NCBI GenBank assembly: GCA_041907145.1
Contig: JAYRHW010000149.1
Coordinates: 1 to 34,388 of the forward strand
Direction of reading: 5' to 3'
Length of the DNA: 34,388 nucleotides
Origin: JAFLCA01 sp041907145
Lineage (GTDB): Bacteria; Bdellovibrionota_C; UBA2361; JAFLCA01
In this document: in pieces, positions 1 to 8,441 of the stretch
Layout of the letters: every line of letters starts with the position of its first letter
How positions within the stretch are numbered: position 1 is the stretch's first letter
Notes under the pieces: model-generated
What the model was told of the DNA's origin: nothing
The model's database searches: none
Seen by the model: only the letters and a program-made list of their open reading frames with translations
Made by a program: the position numbers and the translations under genes

Positions 1-690
1 AATTCCATCCTGATCAAGATCGTAAGGATCTGCCATTGCTAGAACTGTCGATTCGGGAATTGCACCGATCAGACCAAGCCCAATCAGCAGCGGACTCATT
101 CTCAATGAACTTCGCACGCGCGACATGTCCTGTCCGGGTATCGAAAAGGTGAGCCGTGGTGCTCTTAGCTCATATGATGTGCCATCAGGATAACGCCCCT
201 TCAAAAGTCGCCATCGCAGCCTGATACTATGTCGCCGAACTCCGGAGGTTGTATGATCTTGGAGCTGATCCCCGATTCCCGGTACATTTCGCGGGCCTCC
301 GTTCGTGGCTAGTCCTGGCACACTGACCTTGACCACCATGGTACTGCCAATGTCTGGCACAGCGCTTAGCCTCAAAGGCCCCTTTCCATTCTGCACATGG
401 CATCCCCCGCATGACGCGTTTATAAAGCGCGGGCCCAGCCCACCGGACCTGCCGTTTCGCCGGTGGAATACTTCGAAACCATTAATTTGAGTCTGGTATC
501 GCTCAGGATCCGTGACATTAGGTGCTGCGACCTGGATAGCATTGTGCCCAGTCAGCGTCGTTGTGAGTTCGCCACCTAAGTTAGTAATATCTTGCGCCAA
601 CACTCTTGGCGTTGGTGACAATAAGCCCAATCCAACGAAAGCGAGAATTGCGAGCCGTAAAAATTTCAACTTTGGCACTCTGTTGCTCAT
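1..690 (-). CDS. Secreted di-haem oxidoreductase (DUF1111/DHOR family), C-terminus beyond the window
   Basis: The frame is open from an ATG at 690 to the left edge and gives the first 230 residues. Residues 1-32 form a signal peptide (basic start, hydrophobic core, cleavage probably after VLA), so the protein is exported. A GLGPRF segment (84-89) precedes a c-type haem motif CGGCH (94-98), followed by VQNGKGP. Further on are QLQDH, an IGLGLIGAIPE block (203-213) and ADPYDLDQDG at the edge. This order matches the di-haem oxidoreductase (thiol oxidoreductase/DUF1111, PF06537) family, in which a second CxxCH lies in the C-terminal half, not visible here. Members are periplasmic redox proteins of uncertain substrate. 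The family call rests on motif recall. No strong Shine-Dalgarno is visible (GGTAATCGGC precedes the ATG). The reading frame has no stop in the window, so the gene is easily overlooked. Confidence 0.85.
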   Translation of the reverse strand, partial: MSNRVPKLKFLRLAILAFVGLGLLSPTPRVLAQDITNLGGELTTTLTGHNAIQVAAPNVTDPERYQTQINGFEVFHRRNGRSGGLGPRFINASCGGCHVQNGKGPLRLSAVPDIGSTMVVKVSVPGLATNGGPRNVPGIGDQLQDHTTSGVRRHSIRLRWRLLKGRYPDGTSYELRAPRLTFSIPGQDMSRVRSSLRMSPLLIGLGLIGAIPESTVLAMADPYDLDQDGI

Positions 691-758
691 GCCGATTACC
701 AGTATCTCAAGAGTACCATCTTAGATCGGTTAGTCATAGCGGACATCCAAAATGATTA

Positions 759-1679
759 TCAAGATCCTTCCGTAATCGCATCGAATCGCCGAATTCCTAG
801 CCGCTCCGGCTTACTAGAAAATTGAGCAGAATTCTCAATAAACAGCTCCATTGGTCCGTGCAATACAATTCGAAAGTGCCCTTCCTCAGCTCGCGCTTCG
901 AATTTCTTCACGGCTGATTGAAAAACAGAAGCATAAAATGGGGCGTACATTACTACGGTACGAATTTCCGATAGGTTTGACTCAACGGCATTACCGTGGC
1001 GAATTTCTATTCCTCGTATTGAATTTCGTTTCAATAAATTCTCCCCTTGTTTTGCCAATTTTGGCAGAATCTCAATTCCGACTCCTTGACATCCAGTGCA
1101 CAAATGCAACAGCGTGAGAAGACGCCCGTTTCCACAACCCAAGTCCGCCACAACATCGCCGGGCACAATCTCTGCGGCGTCAATCAGCGCGGGGAGCATG
1201 CGAAGTGTTGTAGGAGTAAAATGATGGCAGCCATGCTGATTTGGCTCTGTTTCGCTCGGCACCTGAACCTGCAGAATGATGTCGATAACCGCATCCGCAA
1301 TTCCAGGTAACTTGATTCTATCCGCGGCGCCGACCAAGGCCCGGCTGTAATCGAGAAATGCCGATCCGCGAAGCGCGCCGGCACGAATAGCCTCCCGCTC
1401 CGCCTGCAGACTCCGCGCGAACCCTGAGACTTGCCTCACGATGTCCCGCGGTAAGGGGGGAAGCACAGCGCGTTCATTGCCCAACAAGTGGCCTCCTGGG
1501 ATGTGAGAGCTGAACGGATATGGAACTCGGCAAACTTCACTTCTAAGAGTCTCCTCGATTCTTTCAAGGATTTCTTGGCATCTTTCTATAGCTGAACAGG
1601 CTCGCAGCTCGGTCCCAACTGAGGGAGACAAATCCCGAGGCGGCGCTTCAGATTTTATGTCTCTGGAGATCTCGGTCAC
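759..1679 (-). CDS. Class I SAM-dependent methyltransferase
   Basis: This is a 306-residue protein starting at a GTG (1679); no strong Shine-Dalgarno is seen and no better in-frame ATG near the N-terminus. The N-terminal half (1-150) is unassigned. The C-terminal half is a Rossmann methyltransferase. A TPTTLRMLPALIDAA segment leads into motif I VADLGCGNGR, then an acidic end of strand 2 (GVGIEI) and HGNAVES near motif III. The layout, with a conserved proline-containing helix before motif I, resembles the DOT1-like/small-molecule methyltransferase group. Substrate is unknown. It lies 68 bp upstream of the di-haem oxidoreductase in the same orientation and could share its transcript. It is divergent from the isoprenoid-synthase-fold gene across 212 bp. 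Confidence 0.75.
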   Translation of the reverse strand: MTEISRDIKSEAPPRDLSPSVGTELRACSAIERCQEILERIEETLRSEVCRVPYPFSSHIPGGHLLGNERAVLPPLPRDIVRQVSGFARSLQAEREAIRAGALRGSAFLDYSRALVGAADRIKLPGIADAVIDIILQVQVPSETEPNQHGCHHFTPTTLRMLPALIDAAEIVPGDVVADLGCGNGRLLTLLHLCTGCQGVGIEILPKLAKQGENLLKRNSIRGIEIRHGNAVESNLSEIRTVVMYAPFYASVFQSAVKKFEARAEEGHFRIVLHGPMELFIENSAQFSSKPERLGIRRFDAITEGS

Positions 1680-1891
1680 GATAAATTCAGTGTGTTTAGA
1701 GGGTTAGACTGAGGCTGGCCGTCGTCATGAGTAGCCCCGCTCCAGGCCTAAGGCCATGGGGATGTGGAGGAGTATATCAGAGATAAGGATGCTATTCCTC
1801 GGTTCGCCCATTTCTTAGCTCCCGCCCCTATCGTACGCTGAGTCACCCCACCTTCCTTCCACCGGGTGGTGAAGTTGTTCAGGTAGTTCAG

Positions 1892-2851
1892 ATGCTTACC
1901 ACCAGCCAGTCATCACATTCCTTGCCCCAAGTAGTAGCCCCGCTCCTCTACTCTGCCTGGGCTCCGAGCGTCCTACCCTCCACCCTTCGTGAGCTGGCCC
2001 ACGCTTCCATCATCTGCTCCCACGACAGTACCGAGAACACCAAGCTCGTCGATACCCTCGATGTGCCCCACGAATTTCAGCCCTACGCCAGGCTCACCGA
2101 GTCCAAGCTCACCTACGCCTCTATCTTCTCTGACTTCTTCTATCGAATGACAGATTCGACCCATGACCCGCAGGCCAGTCGGCGCCTTTCCGCGCAAGCT
2201 GTGAGTCTGGTTTGGATCTCCGATTGCCTAATCGACGATTTCTCTCTCCCACGCGAACTTAGGCTCGAAGTACTAGACTCCCTCATGCGCACACTAAAAG
2301 ACGGGGTCCAATTTGAATATCCCTTCTGCAATGAACTCACGGCGCTCTCCGCCGTCACCGCCGAAATGCACCGTGAACTTCTGTCCCTGCCTCACGGTGA
2401 CCGTGTAATCTCGAGTTTCGAATTTCTTTGCCATTGTGCCAAAGTCCAAATCACCGATCCCCCTTCCATTCTAGCTGCCGAACAACTAGGCGCCAGTTCG
2501 TTTGAAGTTCTTGCCCGTATTCCCTTTGCTTTTCGCTCCGAGGGGCCCGAACGCATCCTACAAGCTACGAGGCCGTTCGGTGCAATCTTACAATTGATCG
2601 ACGACCTCTGGGACCGCGATCGCGATTTGCGTTACGGGAATCACACCTTCGCAACCGCCGCCGAGGATCTCGAGACCCTCAAATATCAGGTGTCAGCGCG
2701 CATTGACGACTTGCGTCACCAAATGGTTGCACCGCTCAATGCCTCGGAGGCTCGCCGGTTCCGGGCTCTCTTAGGTCTCACGGCGAGTTTCTTCACGATT
2801 AAAGAGCTGGCAAAGAGGGTCTCACAAGGCAGGGCAGCACCCGCAGACTAG
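1892..2851 (+). CDS. Isoprenoid-synthase-fold protein (class I terpenoid synthase-like)
   Basis: This predicted 319-residue, all-helical protein carries two aspartate clusters placed as in class I isoprenoid synthases. These are an SDCLIDDF cluster (D111, D115, D116) and, about 120 residues later, QLIDDLWDRDRD containing an exact DDxxD (DDLWD, 237-241). In trans-prenyltransferases and squalene/phytoene synthases such clusters bind Mg-diphosphate. The first cluster is not a canonical DDxxD, so chain elongation, cyclisation or head-to-head condensation cannot be chosen between. The start is the ATG at 1892 preceded by AGGTAG. Its TAG stop overlaps the TAG stop of the opposite gene within one CTAG, so the two genes converge with no spacer. 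No other terpenoid gene is adjacent; ispG is about 31 kb away in the window. The fold is inferred from motifs only. Confidence 0.6.
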   Translation: MLTTSQSSHSLPQVVAPLLYSAWAPSVLPSTLRELAHASIICSHDSTENTKLVDTLDVPHEFQPYARLTESKLTYASIFSDFFYRMTDSTHDPQASRRLSAQAVSLVWISDCLIDDFSLPRELRLEVLDSLMRTLKDGVQFEYPFCNELTALSAVTAEMHRELLSLPHGDRVISSFEFLCHCAKVQITDPPSILAAEQLGASSFEVLARIPFAFRSEGPERILQATRPFGAILQLIDDLWDRDRDLRYGNHTFATAAEDLETLKYQVSARIDDLRHQMVAPLNASEARRFRALLGLTASFFTIKELAKRVSQGRAAPAD

Positions 2852-5664
2852 TCCAACGCCGGACAGGGCAACCCTGCCTTGGCATAGGAAGTACGAATCA
2901 AATTGCTGACCTGTCGCTGAGCATCCGCCTCCTGTCGCGGGTCGAAACTCAGGATCGGAAACGGCGCGTGTCGATGAGCCTTGAGCTGCTCGCGCTGTGC
3001 CGGCTTCAAGGGCCCGGATTCAGATTCGAGCTGTTCGATCAATAGTTTCGTCGGCTCGATTATATTTTTCTGGATCCGAAGATATAATCGATATGCGGCC
3101 GCATTCGTGGGAGATTCTTCGATGCTCTTCACCACCCCCCCTGCCTTCTCAAGATCCGCGTGCGCCTTTATGAGCGCGGTAGTCGCCATATTAATAGTTG
3201 CAATATGCATCTGATGAACGTCGGGATCCAAGTGCGCCTTTATGTATGCTAACCGCAAGGCCGGCTGATACACCCCATAGGTCTTCGCGAACCCAAGCGC
3301 CTCTCGCAATGGATTTCTACCCGTGTGAACCGCAGTGCCATCCGCCTCGGTTATCAAGCGCGTGACCCGGTGCGAAAACAACACAGGCTCGCTGCGTCGT
3401 TCATCTATCCGCCGCGCCCCCAGTGAGAGCGCCAAATCGGCCACATCCGGCATGGTCGCCCATGCGTCATAAAGAAGCTTCACATTCTTGAGATAGTCTC
3501 GAACATAGTAACCCAATAGCTTTTCACGAATCACCGGCTCATATTTGGCAAACATGCCGGAGTCGTGAAGAAATCGCACAATCGGCTCGGGAAGCTCCCC
3601 ATGCTCTAGCGCGAACGCCACGGCATCACGCTGCGCGTCCCGGTCCTCGATGCCAGAAGCTCTCAAGAGACTTGCAAGTGACGCCGCGCCCATTTCTCTC
3701 TCAAAACTGGCGACACCAAAGATTTCAGGCAAAACCACGTCCGAAAACATGACGGCGTCGATCTCATTGGACATTACCGCACTGCGGTAGCGTTCAAAGG
3801 AGTCCAGCATGAGCCTTCCACCCTCCATTCTGAATGGCAGAGGGTCGGGATGTTCATAGTGCCAGGAGTCGTGTATGAGCAGCTGCCCAATTCGAAGCGG
3901 GTGGTCCCCAGCGTGAACGACAAAGGTTTGCATCAATGAATTGAAGAAGTATTTCTCTGGATCGCCAGGATCGGGACGCTCGATGAGCAATCCTCCAGCA
4001 CCCAGCCGCTTGTTGAGAATATTGCTGACGACAAGATGCCTGCGCTTCACGTCGAGGAGTTCCTGCGAATGCTCCCTGATAAAGGCATCAACTTGACTTG
4101 GAGACGCCATTAACTGCCGAATCCCGGGGCGCTCGCCGGGAGAAAAGGCCATTTGCCGACTCTCACGCTGATCTAAGAGCAGGGTTGCCATGCCGGCAGC
4201 AAGCCGCAGGGGTAAATCCCTGACGTTCGCATCCAACAGCGCCTCCGGACACACGAGTGCGGTGTTTTTGGGCAGCCGCTCAGCAGACTTCTCATCCAAT
4301 TGAATAACGGCGAGCGCCACACGGAACCCCGTAGCATTGAATCCCGGGGACCAGTAGCCCTGAACCGCTGTGAGCATTGGCTCGCCTGCTACCGAATGTC
4401 CCGTCAGTCGTTCGACTATCGCTCGCACCTGCGCACATACTCTGGACCTATCACTCCAATCTGCCTTCAGAGAGCCGGTAATTCCTTCGAGATTTCGCTC
4501 CTCCGTTATCGTATGAACTACTCGAGGACTACGATCTCGACAGGCCAAAGCAGGACGCACCCCGATATTGACGGGCATGTAGACAGTGTCTCCAACTTTT
4601 GCAAGCACGATGATATTGAGCATGTCATATTGGCGAATTACCGCATCTGCGCCATAGGCTTGACCGAGCACTTCGCCAGCTGCATTTCGGTTCTCGACGG
4701 CTAGTCGATACGTCCTATACAGAGCGTTCTCGGGTACCGGCTGGAACTTTCCGAGCGAGACCGACTGCACTTCTCGCCCCTGCGGTCGCTGGTTCATGAA
4801 TTCCAGTACCTCACCCGGCGTGCTCAACAGCGGGACGGCAACGTTGGGTTTGCTTCGCCCGGCCTCCAAACGATCGCCGAGTTCAGCCTTGAGAATAGAG
4901 GGAGCAACCAACTCGTGCGTCAACTCACCCGCCTCTCTCATGTTTGCGTGCTGTTCCATAATATCCAGCACCCAACGCGGATCACTTAGCTTTCCAGCGA
5001 AAAATCTCGCCACCACCTCTTGGGCTTTCAGCCGCACCACGGCTCGCGATGATTCGAACTTATCTCCTGCGACAATCGACTCGGTAACTCCAGGATCCCT
5101 TACAGCCACAGCGGACGGAATGGAGAGCTCGGCGGACACCGCAGGATTAGGAGTGACAAGATTTCCCAAATACTCGAAAGGCCCGACTGGATGCAGATTG
5201 GTTTTGGCTGCAAGGATCTGCTCGGCTCCGTGAGTAACACCGTCAGCCTTGACCAGATATCCGCCGATTTCTCCAAGAACCCGATTGCCCTCCGTACCTC
5301 CAAGCGCGGGAAGGCCTAGATGTTGTCGAACACTAAGCGCCGGACGGAGACACTCGAGTCCGTATACATACATCTCGCCGTCGTATTCGGAATGGGCAAT
5401 GACGCCACCCACATCCTCGGGGCGATTCTCAAGCACGACATCCATACCTCCAACGACGTCGCCCGCGGCGCTGAGGAGTTCAGCCCTTGTTGCCAAGACC
5501 TCAACAGTTTCGGTGGGACCTTGCATAATTCCCGTCGCCACAACGGCCGAAGCGAAGTCCCGCGAGTGCCGTGTCAGCCCAATTCCCCCTTCAATCGCAG
5601 GCGAAGCAGCTGACGCATCCGACTGGACAGTGTTGACCGGGTTAGTGTCAGGCGCGAGTGTCAC
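2848..5664 (-). CDS. 938-residue protein: two degenerate Nudix-like domains plus an unknown helical domain
   Basis: I do not recognise this as a named family. By hand alignment with 11783-13075 and 25546-27822, residues about 70-190 and 315-460 look like two Nudix folds. Repeat 1 has YDGEMYVYGLECLRP (94-108) and later YLGNLVTPNP. Repeat 2 has VGDTVYMPVNIGVRPALACR (357-376) and later GYWSPG (436-441), the place of the PSPG loop in ADP-ribose pyrophosphatases. The Nudix box glutamates are not preserved in either, so hydrolase activity is doubtful. Residues 500-938 are mostly helical and charged, with a histidine-rich HDSWHYEHP (598-606) followed by SNEIDAVMFSD (632-642), a possible metal site. 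No signal peptide or membrane segment is seen. The start is a GTG at 5664 buried in an inverted repeat; a downstream ATG (residue 47) is an alternative. Confidence 0.6.
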   Translation of the reverse strand: MTLAPDTNPVNTVQSDASAASPAIEGGIGLTRHSRDFASAVVATGIMQGPTETVEVLATRAELLSAAGDVVGGMDVVLENRPEDVGGVIAHSEYDGEMYVYGLECLRPALSVRQHLGLPALGGTEGNRVLGEIGGYLVKADGVTHGAEQILAAKTNLHPVGPFEYLGNLVTPNPAVSAELSIPSAVAVRDPGVTESIVAGDKFESSRAVVRLKAQEVVARFFAGKLSDPRWVLDIMEQHANMREAGELTHELVAPSILKAELGDRLEAGRSKPNVAVPLLSTPGEVLEFMNQRPQGREVQSVSLGKFQPVPENALYRTYRLAVENRNAAGEVLGQAYGADAVIRQYDMLNIIVLAKVGDTVYMPVNIGVRPALACRDRSPRVVHTITEERNLEGITGSLKADWSDRSRVCAQVRAIVERLTGHSVAGEPMLTAVQGYWSPGFNATGFRVALAVIQLDEKSAERLPKNTALVCPEALLDANVRDLPLRLAAGMATLLLDQRESRQMAFSPGERPGIRQLMASPSQVDAFIREHSQELLDVKRRHLVVSNILNKRLGAGGLLIERPDPGDPEKYFFNSLMQTFVVHAGDHPLRIGQLLIHDSWHYEHPDPLPFRMEGGRLMLDSFERYRSAVMSNEIDAVMFSDVVLPEIFGVASFEREMGAASLASLLRASGIEDRDAQRDAVAFALEHGELPEPIVRFLHDSGMFAKYEPVIREKLLGYYVRDYLKNVKLLYDAWATMPDVADLALSLGARRIDERRSEPVLFSHRVTRLITEADGTAVHTGRNPLREALGFAKTYGVYQPALRLAYIKAHLDPDVHQMHIATINMATTALIKAHADLEKAGGVVKSIEESPTNAAAYRLYLRIQKNIIEPTKLLIEQLESESGPLKPAQREQLKAHRHAPFPILSFDPRQEADAQRQVSNLIRTSYAKAGLPCPALD

Positions 5665-5729
5665 GGTTTAGCTTTCGAACTTCAGATTGGAGCCCTAGTA
5701 AATTAGGGCAGGGATTATGGTAAACCGTG
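5662..5729 (-). promoter_or_regulatory. Nested inverted repeats over the translation start of the 938-residue gene
   Basis: CACGGTTTA (5662-5670) and TAAACCGTG (5721-5729) are perfect 9-bp inverted repeats. Inside them lies GCCCTA-GTAAAT-TAGGGC (5692-5709), a perfect 6-bp hairpin. In the leftward transcript the outer 3' arm contains the GTG start codon of the downstream gene, so the outer stem would hide the start. This could be a leader that controls translation, or a pair of nested operator sites in DNA. The structure is read directly; its function is inferred. Confidence 0.45.
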
Positions 5730-5964
5730 TTGACCGGCTAATCAAACGCCCCAGTCCTGAGAACGACAGCTAACAGATTAAATTATCTAGGTAAATAGCT
5801 TTCAGCGTCAGGCGGCCGCAGACCGTAGCGACTAAGCCGCGGTACCCCTCCCTTCAATGAGCGCCGGGTCCTGAGCCTAATAAACGACGATGTTGTCAAA
5901 CCAGTCGTAGGGCACGAGAGCGCCCTGAGGCGCAAGTACGCAGCTTAGAGTCCTTGCCTACCCC
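5665..5964. other. Intergenic region between the 938-residue gene and nadK
   Basis: This 300-bp stretch has no convincing gene. It holds the nested inverted repeats next to the 938-residue gene, an AT-rich patch around 5775-5800 (AGATTAAATTATCT) that could supply a leftward -10 element, and a small GC hairpin near nadK. Taken together it probably contains the promoter of the 938-residue gene and the end of the NAD operon. Confidence 0.5.
5920..5933 (-). terminator. Weak hairpin downstream of nadK
   Basis: GCGCC-CTGA-GGCGC is a perfect 5-bp stem with a 4-base loop, about 32 nt past the nadK stop in the direction of transcription. No T-tract follows on the transcribed strand, so it is not a classical intrinsic terminator. 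It may be an RNA end-stabilising hairpin or chance. Confidence 0.25.
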
Positions 5965-6981
5965 TTAGACACGGGCGCGCAGAACTTTAAGGGGATGCTC
6001 AGACAGTTGTATCCTGGCCAATGCTCCGCGCGGGAACGGAATGCGCTCTAAGGCATCGCAACCCACGATGCCATCGGCGTCATTGAAAGAGGCGATAGAC
6101 AGTGACTCCCCCGGCAGCAGCGCCTGGTGCCTTAATTTTGGGTCGGTGAGGCGGCCGCGAAACGGTGCGGTTACGAACAACCTAGCCTCAGATCTGCTGC
6201 GAGGAAAAACATCTGATCGCCCAAGATAGTCTGCTATCTCCGAATCATACCAGCCAGTCGACCCGGCCCCGGTGCTAATGACGAGCCCGGAGCCCTTCTG
6301 CTCCTCTACGGAACTTCGATGACGCACCGTGTAACGCGACATTTCCATCCGATCACGCTCGCCCAGGAAATATTCGCACATGATTCGCGGCATCGGCCGA
6401 CCATCAACCTCTCCGTCCAGCCGAGTCCACTCGGAAATCTCAAAATCACCGCGGGTGAGCGCGCTGAGAATCTCCATCAGCTCCTCGCTCGTATATTGGA
6501 CCAACGCACCCTCACTGCGCAAAGGGTCTGCGTTGACCCCGAGAATATAGCCATCCTCGATGGCATGGGAAACGTACTGGAAGTGGTTGTCACCGCCGAA
6601 TGCGATAACCAGGTCGGCTGCCCGCAGAGCGTCCCTGGTAACCTGATGACGCGCCAGGAACTGTTCCGGTGAAAACACCTTATGCAGCGCCTGCAACGCC
6701 TGATGCTGTGCCTCGTGGCTGCTCAGGATTCGCGCGAGCGGCGCCCCTTCCGCCTCGTACCGTTTAAGAACTTCGGATTCACCAAGACCCAATCTCAGCA
6801 TATCGTATTCGAGCTTACTGAGTTTGGGCGCTACGATGACTTTTTCGAGCCGAATTACCTGAGCTTCAGTCTCGTTCGCTCTACGATAGACTTCAGCCAG
6901 CGCTTGCTCGGCAATTTGCCGAGTCTTGGAACCCTGGAAATCGGATGGCGGTAAATCGCCAGCCCTTTCAGTGTGCAGCAT
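5965..6981 (-). CDS. nadK: NAD kinase, GGDN variant
   Basis: This 338-residue cytoplasmic enzyme is predicted to phosphorylate NAD to NADP. The signature positions of the family are visible. AFGGDN (127-132) stands where most NAD kinases have GGDGT, and the catalytic-type aspartate is kept. ILGVNADPLRSEGAL (146-160) resembles the ligand loop of mitochondrial-type NADK2 (GVNTDPxxSEG). STGAGSTGW (236-244) matches the conserved STGSTA-type region. The N-terminal 120 residues are longer and more helical than in the E. coli enzyme. It is the last gene of nadE-pncA-nadD-nadK; its start overlaps the end of nadD by 14 bp, which suggests translational coupling. An AAGGGGG lies about 10 nt before the ATG. 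The G-to-N change in the first motif is unusual and could affect substrate use. Identity as an NAD kinase fold is confident; activity is inferred. Confidence 0.82.
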   Translation of the reverse strand: MLHTERAGDLPPSDFQGSKTRQIAEQALAEVYRRANETEAQVIRLEKVIVAPKLSKLEYDMLRLGLGESEVLKRYEAEGAPLARILSSHEAQHQALQALHKVFSPEQFLARHQVTRDALRAADLVIAFGGDNHFQYVSHAIEDGYILGVNADPLRSEGALVQYTSEELMEILSALTRGDFEISEWTRLDGEVDGRPMPRIMCEYFLGERDRMEMSRYTVRHRSSVEEQKGSGLVISTGAGSTGWYDSEIADYLGRSDVFPRSRSEARLFVTAPFRGRLTDPKLRHQALLPGESLSIASFNDADGIVGCDALERIPFPRGALARIQLSEHPLKVLRARV

Positions 6982-7726
6982 AACCGTAGAGCCCCCTTTG
7001 CTCGATATACTCTGCTACGGCAGGAGGAAGCAGATCCCAGGGGAGCTCTCCATGTACTAGACGTTCGCGTGCCATGGTCGCCGAGATTACTGGAACTCCA
7101 ATGTCGACAAATCTACTTTTCAGTTCCGCGATGAAATCCTCGCTCAGCTTTCCCCGCACCGTGGCGAGACAGTTCTCGATACTCTCTCCACGGGTGACAG
7201 GCACGATAGTGCATAGGGTTCGAAGCCCTTCAAGGTCCTTCCACTCCGGCAGACGATGCACGCAGTCCGAACCGATGAATAAAAAGAGACGTGTCGTCTC
7301 TCCCACTGCTGCCCTGATCTCGCGCATCGTATCTACGGTGTACGAATTTCCAACTCGCCGAAGCTCGAGGGGACTCACGAAACTGTGCTGCTCTTCTCGT
7401 AGACAGTTGCGAATCATGGCAAGCCGATCCGCTGACTCGGCTTGCGGTCCGGAGGTTTTGAGCGGATTTTGCTGCACTGGAATGTAGAGCAATGCTTGAA
7501 CGCCCAACAGTTCCGCTACATGATGGGGGACTTCGAGATGGGCGCGAGTAAAGGGATCAAAGGTTCCCCCGACAACGAGCACGGACGCAATTCCTCGAAG
7601 CGAGGAGAGATCGGTTAACACCGGCTCATGCTCAAACCGGGAAGTGACGCTATACGCTGAAACCTCCTCCAGTTCGGGCGCCAGCGACTTGCTTGGTAGC
7701 GGCGTAGGGGAATTTTCCGTGTTCAT
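6968..7726 (-). CDS. nadD: Nicotinate-nucleotide adenylyltransferase
   Basis: NadD transfers AMP from ATP to nicotinate mononucleotide, giving deamido-NAD. The nucleotidyltransferase motif is GGTFDPFTRAH (53-63, the GxFxPxHxxH form with T-R before A-H). Also present are YIPVQQNPLK (81-90), YTVDTMREIR (129-138), LFLFIGSDCVHRLPEW (147-162) and the C-terminal ISATMAR (214-220), corresponding to ISSTxIR. At 252 residues it is longer than a typical bacterial NadD because of about 47 extra N-terminal residues. A shorter start was considered but the ATG at 7726 overlaps the pncA stop as ATGA, the usual sign of coupled translation, so the longer form is kept. It shares an overlap with nadK downstream. 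Confidence 0.93.
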   Translation of the reverse strand: MNTENSPTPLPSKSLAPELEEVSAYSVTSRFEHEPVLTDLSSLRGIASVLVVGGTFDPFTRAHLEVPHHVAELLGVQALLYIPVQQNPLKTSGPQAESADRLAMIRNCLREEQHSFVSPLELRRVGNSYTVDTMREIRAAVGETTRLFLFIGSDCVHRLPEWKDLEGLRTLCTIVPVTRGESIENCLATVRGKLSEDFIAELKSRFVDIGVPVISATMARERLVHGELPWDLLPPAVAEYIEQRGLYGYAAH

Positions 7727-8430
7727 GCGGACATTCCCCTCTCAATGACAGGAGCTAGTCTAACCTCCGGCTCACGCCGGGGTTCTTCAAGGCACTCACG
7801 ACTCTCGATCACGGCTATTCCGAGGCTGTGCAGATCACGAATCACCGCGGCCACAGCTTCGGGGGCAGGATTCACCGCACGAGCAGCATCCAGAATTATA
7901 TTCACCTTGTGTCCTCGTTTCGCCGCATCGATGGCAGTGGCTTTCACGCAGTAGTCCAGCGCTAGTCCGCAGACATCTATCTCGACTTCACTCGGGGCCA
8001 CCCCGGCGCTCTGCGCTCTCGCGTCAAGCAAGGCGCCAAGTTCGGTGATCCGCCGTCCCCCGTTATCAGCGAAGGCGCTGTAGCTATCAACCTCGGGGTC
8101 CTGTCCTTTCAGGACCACAGCGTCAATCCGCGAAACGTCGAGGTTAGGATGAAACTCGGCGCCCTCACTGAACTGCACACAATGCCGGGGCCAAAGGATC
8201 TGCGACAGCCCATTCAGATCGATTTGATCGAACACCTGCTTGCCCCCATGATGAACGGCAAAGCTCTTGTGGTTTTCCGGGTGCCAGTCTTTCGAGGCAA
8301 CAATGAAGTCATAGCGCTTAGACTTCATTAGATGATTAATGAGGGGGATGGTCTGGTCCCCTTCCTCTACCGCCAAACTGCCGCCTGGGCAGAAGTCGTT
8401 TTGCGGATCGACGATAAGCAGCACCTTCAT
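7723..8430 (-). CDS. pncA: Nicotinamidase
   Basis: PncA hydrolyses nicotinamide to nicotinate, the entry to the deamidating salvage route. The 235-residue protein has the whole active site of the isochorismatase-like nicotinamidases: catalytic Asp8 in VDPQNDF, Lys108 in VVLKGQD and Cys161 in LALDYCVKAT. It also has the metal-binding set D48-x-H50-x3-H54 in KDWHPENH. The start is set by a strong AGGAGGGG ending 5 nt before the ATG at 8430. It lies 11 bp after nadE and its stop overlaps the nadD start (ATGA), so it is firmly part of the operon. The C-terminal 20 residues run past the usual end of the fold. The metal-site residues separate it from other isochorismatase-like hydrolases. Confidence 0.95.
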   Translation of the reverse strand: MKVLLIVDPQNDFCPGGSLAVEEGDQTIPLINHLMKSKRYDFIVASKDWHPENHKSFAVHHGGKQVFDQIDLNGLSQILWPRHCVQFSEGAEFHPNLDVSRIDAVVLKGQDPEVDSYSAFADNGGRRITELGALLDARAQSAGVAPSEVEIDVCGLALDYCVKATAIDAAKRGHKVNIILDAARAVNPAPEAVAAVIRDLHSLGIAVIESRECLEEPRREPEVRLAPVIERGMSA

Positions 8431-8441
8431 AGGAACCCCTC

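Noticed and set aside
1730..1946. Direct repeat AGTAGCCCCGCTCC at 1730 and 1933
   Set aside because: Fourteen bases, two copies, one inside a coding region, with no other repeat structure; chance or slippage is enough to explain it.
4300..4704. 134-codon frame antisense to the 938-residue gene
   Set aside because: No ribosome-binding site or protein-like pattern; the minus-strand gene continues through it with coherent domains.
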